Assembly (NCBI GenBank): GCA_963807925.1
Contig: CAWEDP010000002.1
Coordinates: forward strand, 2,666,001 to 2,730,000
Direction: 5' to 3'
Length of the DNA: 64,000 nt
Source: CAWEDP01 sp963807925
GTDB lineage: Bacteria > Acidobacteriota > Vicinamibacteria > Vicinamibacterales > CAVVIG01
The first letter of the stretch is position 1. Every line of letters begins with the position of its first letter. The position numbers and the translations under genes were made by a program. Below are positions 54,484 to 61,873 of this stretch, piece by piece. A model generated the notes under the pieces. It did not search any database and had not been told where the DNA came from. It saw only the letters and a program-made list of their open reading frames with translations.

Positions 54484-55284
54484 CTACTCGCGGATCGGAC
54501 CGATGAGCGTCATCTCGCCGCCCGGCTGGCTTTCCGCGCCCTCGCGGACCCACTTGAACTTCATGACGTTGCCGGTGAGCGTGCCCGTCATGATGTTGCG
54601 CTGCACGCCTTTGCGCTCGACCGAGGGCGGCGTATCGATGTGGTTGATGTAGAACCTCATCGTCGTCCCGTCGAAGGTGCCGTCGTCGACGAGGAAGACG
54701 CCGCCGGGATTGCACGGCCCGCAGATGACGCCCCACACCCTGCCGCCGCGGACCTTCAGCGTGACGTTCTGCTGAGCGACGCGGCCGGCCGCCACCCATC
54801 GACCCTCGATCGGCGACGCCGCCGACGCGACATCGTTCTCCAGCAGGCTCGACGGCCTGGCGGACGTCGTGTCCGGGACGAAGCCGTCCACGACGCGCGT
54901 CAACGTCATCGGCGAAGGCCTGGCGCTGCCGCCTTCAGGATCTGCCTGCAGGCGCAGCTGCGCGCCGGCGAAGGTGCCGGTGACGTGCTCGCGGTACGCG
55001 CCGTGCTCCGCGAAACGGGGACCGCCGACATCGTAGGCGACGACGAACGACAGGCGATCGGCGTCCAGGATCCGTCCCTCCTCGATGCGGAAGAGGGAGG
55101 CGGGACTGTCGCACGGACCACAGACAATGCCGCCAAACCGATCGCCGCTGGCCTTGAGGACGAACGTCTGCGGCGCCGGTCCGCCCGTCGTCCACGCACC
55201 CGACAGCCGATCGGCGGCGACCGCGGACGTCTGGACGAACGCGAGAACCAGCAGTGCGGCAACGCCGGAGCGTGTCTCGAGCAT
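54484..55284 (-). CDS. Secreted protein with two GPC-motif repeats, unknown function
   Basis: A 266-residue protein with a signal peptide (GVAALLVLAFVQTSAVAA). The mature part has two similar beta-rich halves: GGPAPQTFVLKASGDRFGGI leading to VCGPCDSPASLFRIEEG, and GRVAQQNVTLKVRGGRVWGV leading to ICGPCNPGGVFLVDDG. Each half keeps GxxxGxxCGPC and ends with a strand before G-T-x-x-G (VTGTFAGAQLRLQ, MTGTLTGNVMKFK). The CGPC pair could be a redox or metal site, like thioredoxin's active site by motif though not by fold. I recognise no family. It follows the carboxylesterase by 10 bp in the same direction. Confidence 0.8.
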   Translation of the reverse strand: MLETRSGVAALLVLAFVQTSAVAADRLSGAWTTGGPAPQTFVLKASGDRFGGIVCGPCDSPASLFRIEEGRILDADRLSFVVAYDVGGPRFAEHGAYREHVTGTFAGAQLRLQADPEGGSARPSPMTLTRVVDGFVPDTTSARPSSLLENDVASAASPIEGRWVAAGRVAQQNVTLKVRGGRVWGVICGPCNPGGVFLVDDGTFDGTTMRFYINHIDTPPSVERKGVQRNIMTGTLTGNVMKFKWVREGAESQPGGEMTLIGPIRE

Positions 55285-55294
55285 CGCGATCTCC

Positions 55295-56938
55295 TCAGAA
55301 CATCGGCAGACGCGGGAACGACGCCATCGCGATCCGCTCCTCGCGATCGGGATCGGTCGTCATCGTCCACTCGCCGTCGATGTGCATCGTTCCGCGGCCG
55401 GCCGCAGTATACGCCGCCCATTTCGGAATGCCGGGGTGGCTGGGATTTCCCGTCCGCGCAAACGCCGTCCATGCGCCGCTGACCCGATCGGCGAGCGGCT
55501 GGAGCTCGGGACCGGTGCCGACCATTTCCGGGAGCTGCCAGACGTTCTGCATGGCGAACGGGATCTCCAGACAGTGCGGCGACAACCGCCGGCCCTCGTC
55601 GACCGGCGTTCGCCACCGGATTTGATACACGAACACGGGGGCCCTGCCCTGAGCGGCCTTGCGCTCGGCCTGCACGTGCGCGCTGGTCGGAAACGCGAGG
55701 ATGGTGAAGTAGATCTCGCTCGGCGTCGCCTTCGGCCGGCTCCTCTTGAACAGGTCGAAGATACGATCGCCGTCGCCGCCGAGGCGCTCGCGCAGCCGCG
55801 CGCGGGCGGCGGCTTCGTCGAGAGACAGCAGGTCGGCCGGCGCGAAGTACGAGCCTTCGGTTTCCGTGGTGCCGATGATCAACGGCACGCCGGCGGAGAT
55901 TTCGGGCGCGATCGGATCGAAGGGATGGCGCGGCAGCGCGTGCCCGTCCACGACGGGGCCGAGCCGCACGCCGGTCGGACCGCCGCCCGGAGCCGCGGCG
56001 GCGGCGTCCATGGCGGCCAGCAGCCTGCCGACATCGATCTTCTGCAACTGCTCGACCTGGTCCGACCTCAGACCGAGTCGGCGCACGAGGTCCTCGGTCG
56101 TCTTCTGCGCCTCGTCGATGGTCAGCTGCCGCAGCGTCGAACCGCTCTCGACGATCGCCTTGTGGAAGAGCCCCTTCGCGGCGGGCATCGCGACGAGCGT
56201 GCTCACCTTTCCGCCGCCGCCCGACTGACCGAAGATCGTGACGTTCCCTGCATCGCCGCCGAACTGCGCGGCGTTGTCGCGCACCCACTCGAGGGCCGCG
56301 ACGATGTCGAGCAGCCCGACGTTGCCGGACTCGCCGAATGGCTGGCGGCCGCTTGCGCCGAGATAGAGATGACCCAGCACGTTGAGACGATGATTGATAC
56401 AGACGACCACGACGTCGCCGCTCCGCGCGAGATTCGTGCCGTCGTAGCCGAGCGACGAACCGGACCCGTAGGTGTAGCCGCCGCCGTGAATCCACATCAT
56501 CACGGGACGCCCCCGGGGGTCGTTCACGCCGGGCGTGAACACGTTCAGGACGAGGCAGTCCTCGCCCTGCGGCGCGTTGGACCGCAGCCCCCAGCCGATC
56601 GCCGCCGGGGCGGGCGGCCGCTGCGGCGACGAACGGCCGTTCTGAAACGCGTCTCGGACGCCGGTCCAGGGCGACGGCTTCTTCGCCGGCAGAAATCGAT
56701 TCGAGCCGGCCGTCGACGCCCCGTACGGTATGCCCCGAAACACGTGAACGCCACGATTGACGACGCCGCGCACCCTGCCGCCCGTGGTGTCGACGACGGC
56801 CCCGATCGAGGCGGAGTCGCGGTCCGCCGCGGCTGCGGGGCCCGCGGTGGCCGTCCCCGACAAGGTCGCCATGGCCGTCCCCCATGCCGACGAGGTGAGC
56901 AGCGTGCGCCGGCTCACGACCGATTGTCTGTCGGCCAT
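55295..56938 (-). CDS. Tat-exported type-B carboxylesterase
   Basis: A 547-residue enzyme: QSVVSRRTLLTSSAWGTAMA is a twin-arginine signal. The carboxylesterase type-B features are all here: VHVFRGIPYGASTAGSNRFL, EDCLVLNVFTPGVNDPRGRP, VMMWIHGGGYTYGSGSSLGY (oxyanion hole) and TIFGQSGGGGKVSTLVAMPA with nucleophile Ser239. The acid and His lie further on, in the LIIGTTETEGSYFAPADLLS and LSPHCLEIPFAMQNVWQLPE stretches. It hydrolyses carboxylic esters in the periplasm, substrate unknown. The two-repeat CGPC gene lies 10 bp downstream, so the two are probably co-transcribed. Confidence 0.92.
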   Translation of the reverse strand: MADRQSVVSRRTLLTSSAWGTAMATLSGTATAGPAAAADRDSASIGAVVDTTGGRVRGVVNRGVHVFRGIPYGASTAGSNRFLPAKKPSPWTGVRDAFQNGRSSPQRPPAPAAIGWGLRSNAPQGEDCLVLNVFTPGVNDPRGRPVMMWIHGGGYTYGSGSSLGYDGTNLARSGDVVVVCINHRLNVLGHLYLGASGRQPFGESGNVGLLDIVAALEWVRDNAAQFGGDAGNVTIFGQSGGGGKVSTLVAMPAAKGLFHKAIVESGSTLRQLTIDEAQKTTEDLVRRLGLRSDQVEQLQKIDVGRLLAAMDAAAAAPGGGPTGVRLGPVVDGHALPRHPFDPIAPEISAGVPLIIGTTETEGSYFAPADLLSLDEAAARARLRERLGGDGDRIFDLFKRSRPKATPSEIYFTILAFPTSAHVQAERKAAQGRAPVFVYQIRWRTPVDEGRRLSPHCLEIPFAMQNVWQLPEMVGTGPELQPLADRVSGAWTAFARTGNPSHPGIPKWAAYTAAGRGTMHIDGEWTMTTDPDREERIAMASFPRLPMF

Positions 56939-57120
56939 CGCGTCTCCCTTGCGCGCCGGCCCCGGCCGCGCGCCCTCCCGCCTGGCAGCGGACCCGACCG
57001 TTCGCCACGGGAGGTTATACGTTCCGGCCCGGGCGGCGCGTCAAATTTCGCGCAAGAGCCGCCGACGCCGTCCGAACACACCCGGGTCGTCGCGCGTCCC
57101 TCGTGCGGGATAATCGGATC

Positions 57121-57627
57121 ATGCCGCTCATCCTTCACGGGCTGACACCGATGCACTGGGCCCTGGCCGGCGCCGGCATTGCCGCCGTCACGCTCACGCT
57201 CCTCTTCGTCACCAACCGCCGCCTCGGAATCTCCAGCAGCTTCGAGGATCTCTGCAGCCTGGCGCTGCCGCTGCCGTACTTTCAGCGCAAGTCAATCGTC
57301 TCGGGCCGGGTATGGCGGCTGCCGTTCGCGATCGGTCTCGCGCTCGGTGGATTGCTGTCGGCCGTGCTCGGCGGCGGGTGGTCGCCCACCTGGGCGCTGG
57401 GCATGTTCGACGAGCGCATCGGCCTGGGGCCTGCCGGCAAGCTCGCCTGGATGTTCGTCGGCGGCGTCTTCATCGGCTTCGGTACGCGCCTCGCCAACGG
57501 CTGCACCAGCGGACACGGCATCTTCGGCATCTCGAACTTCGAGCGCGCGTCGCTGGTCACTACCTTCGCCTTCCTGGCGGGCGGCATCCTGACGACGCAG
57601 CTCCTGTACCGCGTCATTCTGGGGTGA
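57121..57627 (+). CDS. YeeE/YedE-family transporter, N-terminal half
   Basis: A 168-residue protein with five hydrophobic stretches (WALAGAGIAAVTLTLLFVTN, FAIGLALGGLLSAVLGGGWS, AWMFVGGVFIGFGTRLANGC). The key motif GGVFIGFGTRLANGCTSGHG is the Cys-containing signature of YeeE/YedE (DUF395) proteins such as thiosulfate importer TsuA, where Cys residues relay the sulfur species. The second half is encoded by the next gene, 11 bp on. Start ATG at 57121. Confidence 0.88.
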   Translation: MPLILHGLTPMHWALAGAGIAAVTLTLLFVTNRRLGISSSFEDLCSLALPLPYFQRKSIVSGRVWRLPFAIGLALGGLLSAVLGGGWSPTWALGMFDERIGLGPAGKLAWMFVGGVFIGFGTRLANGCTSGHGIFGISNFERASLVTTFAFLAGGILTTQLLYRVILG

Positions 57628-57638
57628 GAGGACGCGCC

Positions 57639-58091
57639 ATGACGCTGCTGTATCTGGTCCTTGGACTCGTGTTCGGATTCGTGCTGAGCCGATCGGGCGC
57701 GGCCGATTACAACTTCATCCAGGCGATGTTCCTGTTCACCTCCTTTCAGCTCTACGGGATCATCGGCACCGCTGTCGTGCTCACGGCGCCGGGTCTCTGG
57801 CTGATCAAGCGGTACGGCCGCACGCTGGCGGGCCGGCCGATTCAGTTCGACGTGAAAACGCTGCACGGCGGCAGCATCGTCGGCGGACTGGTGTTCGGCA
57901 TCGGCTGGTCGATGGCTGGAATGTGCCCGGGGCCGATTCTGGTGAACATCGGCGAAGGCAAGCTGTACGCGGTGGCGGCGTTAGCCGGCGCGCTGGCCGG
58001 AGCGGCGCTGCTCGGCGCCGTCTACCCGAGGCTGCAGGCGCCCCTCAGGATGCCCCCGATTTCGCCGCCGGCAGCCCGCGCGCGCGTCTGA
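57639..58091 (+). CDS. YeeE/YedE-family transporter, C-terminal half
   Basis: A 150-residue protein with four hydrophobic stretches: LYLVLGLVFGFVLSRSGAAD, LYGIIGTAVVLTAPGLWLIK, GGLVFGIGWSMAGMCPGPIL, and VAALAGALAGAALLGAVYPR. GWSMAGMCPGPILVNIGEG is the second Cys signature of the family. Together with the gene before it this rebuilds one pseudo-symmetric transporter for thiosulfate or a related sulfur species. No thiosulfate-processing enzyme is next to it. The stop is 12 bp from the convergent nucleosidase gene. Confidence 0.88.
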   Translation: MTLLYLVLGLVFGFVLSRSGAADYNFIQAMFLFTSFQLYGIIGTAVVLTAPGLWLIKRYGRTLAGRPIQFDVKTLHGGSIVGGLVFGIGWSMAGMCPGPILVNIGEGKLYAVAALAGALAGAALLGAVYPRLQAPLRMPPISPPAARARV

Positions 58092-58103
58092 GGGCTCGCG
58101 CGC

Positions 58104-58955
58104 CTACTTTCTCAGGCCGGCGATGTGGGCCTTGACCACCGCGTACACGAAGGCTTCGCAGGCTTCGCTGGTCCTCGGGTCATAGGCGCCGCCGTTGGTG
58201 ATGTTGTCCGACAACACGCGAATGCCGACGAACGGCACGTGGAAGAGCTGCGCGATCTGCGCGGCCGACGCCGTCTCCATCTCCTCCACCAGCGTGCCGT
58301 ACTGCGTGTGGAGGCGCGCGACGCGGTCGATCTCGTCGTTCCACACGTCGCTCGATCCGATGACGCCCTCGACGACGCGCCCGCGGCCGTACTGCGGCAT
58401 CGCGCGGCGGGCGTCGGCCAGGAGCGCCGGATCGCCCGAGAAGCTCGCGGGACGCCGTTTCGACGGATCGGCAGTCGCCACGCTGCCTTCGGGCGACGTC
58501 AGGTCGATCGGCGTCCAGTCGAGCGTGCTGCTGCCGGCGCCGGCCGGCCGAAACGGGCTTCTGAACGCGCCCACGTTCACCGCGACCGCGCCCACGACGA
58601 TGTCGTAGACGTGCAGGCTCGGATCGTGGCCGCCGGCGGTGCCCTGGTTGATGATGGCCAGCGGGTGGTAGCGGTCGATCGCCAGCACGGTGGCGGCGGC
58701 CGCATTCGACATCCCACGCAGCGTCTTCGACACGACCACCGGATACCCGTCGATCGTGCCGCGCCAGAACGTCCAGCCGGCCGTCTGCTCGATGGTGGCG
58801 TGCTCGAGGCGGCCCGCCAGCTGCTCGACCTCGATCTGCATCGCGCCCTGGACGAGAATCGGCGGGGCGTCCGCCTGCGCGAACGCGGGGACAGACCACG
58901 CCAGCAGGACGATCAGGACGAGGACGGCGCAGCGCCGCGTCGAAACAGGTTTCAT
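58104..58955 (-). CDS. Exported MTA/SAH nucleosidase-like phosphorylase-fold protein
   Basis: About 283 residues from the ATG at 58955 (MKPVSTRRCAVLVLIVLLAW); a 4-residue longer start at 58967 is possible. The N-terminus is a Sec signal peptide. The mature part follows purine-nucleoside phosphorylase/MTAN family order: ILVQGAMQIEVEQLAGRLE, LAIINQGTAGGHDPSLHVYD, VEEMETASAAQIAQLFHVPF (the substrate-binding EMExA) and VGIRVLSDNITNGGAYDPRT (Asp in SD). It should cleave N-glycosidic bonds of methylthioadenosine or related nucleosides. MTAN is normally cytosolic, so export is notable. Confidence 0.87.
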   Translation of the reverse strand: MKPVSTRRCAVLVLIVLLAWSVPAFAQADAPPILVQGAMQIEVEQLAGRLEHATIEQTAGWTFWRGTIDGYPVVVSKTLRGMSNAAAATVLAIDRYHPLAIINQGTAGGHDPSLHVYDIVVGAVAVNVGAFRSPFRPAGAGSSTLDWTPIDLTSPEGSVATADPSKRRPASFSGDPALLADARRAMPQYGRGRVVEGVIGSSDVWNDEIDRVARLHTQYGTLVEEMETASAAQIAQLFHVPFVGIRVLSDNITNGGAYDPRTSEACEAFVYAVVKAHIAGLRK

Positions 58956-58991
58956 CCCGCGGATCATACCGCGCCTAGCGCGGCGCCCGCA

Positions 58992-60287
58992 TCAGGTCGA
59001 CGCCCGGCCATGGCTTCGCCGGTGCTCGGCGGCCCAGTGCAGGGCGCGGTCGAGCAGCAGCATCCGCTCGCGCGCGTTGTGCGTCAGCGCGGCCGCCCGC
59101 TCGCATTCCGAGCCGGCCTCGTCGAAGCGACCGAGCCTGGCGAGCAGGTCGGCGCGGACGCTGGGCAACAGGTGGTACTTCTCGAGCACCGGTTGGTCCG
59201 AGAGCGCATCGACAATCTCCAGGCCGGCAGCCGGTCCGAAGGCCATCGAGATCGCGACGGCTCGATTGAGCTCCACGATGGGAGACGCCGTCAGCTGTCG
59301 GAGCGTCGAATACAGCGCCACCATCTGGTGCCAGTCGGTCTCCGAAGACGTCCGCGCTCTCGCATGACAGGCGGCAATCGCCGCCTGCAGCGTGTAGCGG
59401 CCCCGTTCTTCGCTGATCCGCTCGGCACACGCGAGCGCGGCGAGGCCGCGGCGGATGAGCACGTGGTCCCAGCGGCCGCGATTCTGGTCCAGCAGCAGGA
59501 TGGGCTCGCCCGCCGGCCCGGTCCTGGCGCCGGCGCGGGACGCCTGGAGCTCCATCAAGGCCACCAGGCCGTGCACCTCCGCCTCGTCCGGCATCAGGGT
59601 CGCCAGCACCCGGCCGAGGCGCAGCGCGTCCTCGCAGAGCGCCGGCCGCAGCCACTCGCCGCCGGCCGTGGCGGCGTACCCCTCGTTGAAGATCAGGTAG
59701 ATCACCTCGAGCACCGACGAGAGCCGCGCCGCGCGATCGGCGCCGCGCGGCACCTCGAACGGGACGCCGGCCTTGGCCAGCGCCCGCTTCGCGCGCACGA
59801 TCCGCTGGGCGATGGTCGGTTCCGACACCAGGAACGCCCGGGCGATCTCGTCGGTCGTCAGGCCGCCGAGCAGCCGAAGCGTCAGGGTCACGCGGGCGTC
59901 GGCCGACAGGACCGGATGGCACGCGGTGAACATCAGCCCGAGCAGGTCGTCCCCCACGTCATCGTCGAGCGCGGCGCCGGGATCTGGCGCAGACCGGCGC
60001 TGCTCGTCGCGGAGGGCGGCGCCGAGCTCCTCGTGCTTGCGATCGAGGAGCTTGCGCCGGCGGAAGAGATCCAGGGCGCGGTGCTTCGCGGCAGCCATGA
60101 GCCAGGCCCCGGGGGTTCGGGGAATGCCCTCTCCGGGCCACTGCTGCAGCGCCGCGACCAGCGCGTCCTGGGCGAGATCCTCGGCGATGCCGATGTCGCG
60201 CACGATGCGCGCCAGGCCGGCAATCAGCCGGGGAGATTCGATGCGCCACACGGCGTCGATGACGCGATGGGTATCGGCAGCCGTCAC
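58992..60287 (-). CDS. ECF42-type RNA polymerase sigma factor with C-terminal helical extension
   Basis: A 431-residue protein. Region 2 is AEDLAQDALVAALQQWPGEG and TPGAWLMAAAKHRALDLFRR; region 4 is TLTLRLLGGLTTDEIARAFL, VSEPTIAQRIVRAKRALAKA. After about residue 185 comes a long helical DUF6596/TPR-like extension (VLEVIYLIFNEGYAATAGGE, SPIVELNRAVAISMAFGPAA, LPSVRADLLARLGRFDEAGS). This architecture, with a YciI/DGPF protein next door (14 bp upstream in transcription order), is characteristic of group ECF42, which has no anti-sigma factor; the extension is thought to do the regulating. Confidence 0.92.
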   Translation of the reverse strand: MTAADTHRVIDAVWRIESPRLIAGLARIVRDIGIAEDLAQDALVAALQQWPGEGIPRTPGAWLMAAAKHRALDLFRRRKLLDRKHEELGAALRDEQRRSAPDPGAALDDDVGDDLLGLMFTACHPVLSADARVTLTLRLLGGLTTDEIARAFLVSEPTIAQRIVRAKRALAKAGVPFEVPRGADRAARLSSVLEVIYLIFNEGYAATAGGEWLRPALCEDALRLGRVLATLMPDEAEVHGLVALMELQASRAGARTGPAGEPILLLDQNRGRWDHVLIRRGLAALACAERISEERGRYTLQAAIAACHARARTSSETDWHQMVALYSTLRQLTASPIVELNRAVAISMAFGPAAGLEIVDALSDQPVLEKYHLLPSVRADLLARLGRFDEAGSECERAAALTHNARERMLLLDRALHWAAEHRRSHGRAST

Positions 60288-60301
60288 GGCTGCCTCTCAG
60301 C

Positions 60302-60730
60302 CTACTTCTTCTCGGCGACCTGCGTGCGAAGCCGCTCTTCCTGCCCGCGCAGTTCGGGCGTCAGATTCGGCCCGAAGTCCTCGGCCTCGAACACCCGCCG
60401 AATCTCGAGCTGGCCCTCGCTGCCGGGCATCGGGTTCGGGCACCGCTTCGCCCATTCGATGGCCTCCTCCATCGACCGCACCTGCCACAGCCAGAAGCCG
60501 GCGATGAGCTCTTTGGTTTCGGCAAACGGGCCGTCGGTGACGGTGACCTTGTCTCCCGCGAACGTGACCCGAGCGCCCTTCGAGCTCGCGTGCAGGCCTT
60601 CGGCGGCCAGGAGCACACCAGCTCTGACCAGCTCCTCGTTGAACTTGCCCATTTCGGTCAGGATTTCCCGGCCCGGCAGCAGGCCGGCTTCCGAATCCTT
60701 GCTCGCCTTGACGATGACCATGACGCGCAT
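60302..60730 (-). CDS. YciI/DGPF-domain protein
   Basis: A 142-residue protein with the DGPF motif VTVTDGPFAETKELIAGFWL and a ferredoxin-like alpha/beta start MRVMVIVKASKDSEAGLLPG. RSMEEAIEWAKRCPNPMPG and the EIRRVFEAEDFG strand complete the YCII-related fold. AAGGAG stands eight bases before the ATG at 60730. Such proteins are the standard partners of ECF42 sigma factors (the sigma gene follows by 14 bp). Their biochemical role is not known. Confidence 0.93.
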   Translation of the reverse strand: MRVMVIVKASKDSEAGLLPGREILTEMGKFNEELVRAGVLLAAEGLHASSKGARVTFAGDKVTVTDGPFAETKELIAGFWLWQVRSMEEAIEWAKRCPNPMPGSEGQLEIRRVFEAEDFGPNLTPELRGQEERLRTQVAEKK

Positions 60731-60750
60731 CGGGTTTGCTCCTTGTGTTC

Positions 60751-60771
60751 GGCGGCGGCCAATCCGCCGCC
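60751..60771. terminator. Candidate hairpin after the metallo-hydrolase gene
   Basis: GGCGGCGG (60751-60758) pairs with CCGCCGCC (60764-60771) around the loop CCAAT, in the gap between the MBL-fold gene end and the YciI start, both on the minus strand. An 8-bp all-GC stem is strong, but no T-run follows, so it could terminate the upstream transcript or do nothing. Confidence 0.35.
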
Positions 60772-60851
60772 CTCATGGACACGTCGAACGAGCCGGCGCC
60801 GGATCGACAGCCCGGCCGTGCGGGCGGAACCGGGATCGACGACCGGCTGAG

Positions 60852-61814
60852 CTAACGCGAGGCCGCAATCTCGTCATAGTAGCGAGGGAAGCCGCCGAAC
60901 CAGGTCGTCGTGCTGACGGAATTGTCCCATCCGAGATCCGCCAGCCCGAGGCGGGCGCGGGCCTGATCGAGCGTCTTGAGATCGTCCTTCGTCACGCCCC
61001 GCCGAATCAGCTCCCGCATTCGATCGTTCATCGTCTGGAAGCGGACGCGGTAGGCCCGGACGTCCTCTTTCGTCATGATCTTGCCGTGGCCGGGAATCAT
61101 CGTGTCGAAATCGAGCTTCAGCAGGCTGTCGATCGTCGGGATGAAGTCGACCGCGCTGCCGCCGCCGGGGTAGTCGATGACCGGCATGCCGTCGATGATC
61201 AGGTCGCCCGTATGGACGGTCTTCAGGTCAGGGAAGTAGATGACCGTATCGCCGCTGGTGTGCCCGCGACCGAACCAGAAGAGCTGCACTTCGACGCCGC
61301 CCAGGTGGACCGACGCGCGGTCGGCGAAGGTGATATCGGGCTCGCCCGGCTGCCGGATTCGCAGGAAGTTCTCCCGGACATTCCTGTGCGCGATGATCGG
61401 GACCCCGAAGTTGTCGCGCACGTAGGCGTTGCCGCTCGCGTGATCGGCGTGATGGTGGCTGTTCAACAGATACCTGATCGGCAGCGGGCTCACCTTCCTG
61501 ATCGCGGCGACGGTGTCGGCGGCCTGCACGGCGAACTTGTCGTCCACGACGATCAACCCGGCCGGCGTGACGCGGACGGCGACGTCGCCCGACTCGTGCA
61601 CCAACCCGTCGCCGGTCTCCCCGGGGCGGCAGCCGGTCATGCATGGGAGAAACGGGCCGCGGATCACGTAGAGCCCGTCCTTCACCTTGTCGGCGCGCAT
61701 CGGACCCTCTTTCAGGATCTCGAGAGCCTGCTTCAGGGGCATCTGCTGCGACAGCGTGACCACGGTGGAGAGGCCGATCAGGACCGCGAATGCGACGGGA
61801 AGGATCTTCCGCAT
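60852..61814 (-). CDS. Exported MBL-fold metallo-hydrolase
   Basis: About 320 residues from the ATG at 61814 (MRKILPVAFAVLIGLSTVVT), a signal peptide; longer starts at 61850 and 61823 exist. The metallo-beta-lactamase site is complete: YLLNSHHHADHASGNAYVRD (HxHxDH near 118), FWFGRGHTSGDTVIYFPDLK (His), VHTGDLIIDGMPVIDYPGGG (Asp) and MIPGHGKIMTKEDVRAYR (His). Two zinc ions are expected. It is of the group-III-like, glyoxalase-II-related type; the substrate is not evident. Confidence 0.9.
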   Translation of the reverse strand: MRKILPVAFAVLIGLSTVVTLSQQMPLKQALEILKEGPMRADKVKDGLYVIRGPFLPCMTGCRPGETGDGLVHESGDVAVRVTPAGLIVVDDKFAVQAADTVAAIRKVSPLPIRYLLNSHHHADHASGNAYVRDNFGVPIIAHRNVRENFLRIRQPGEPDITFADRASVHLGGVEVQLFWFGRGHTSGDTVIYFPDLKTVHTGDLIIDGMPVIDYPGGGSAVDFIPTIDSLLKLDFDTMIPGHGKIMTKEDVRAYRVRFQTMNDRMRELIRRGVTKDDLKTLDQARARLGLADLGWDNSVSTTTWFGGFPRYYDEIAASR

Positions 61815-61873
61815 GCGCGCCATTCTAGCGGTCCGGCACCACCGCTGCACCTGCCGCCCTGGCGCGGCCCGGA

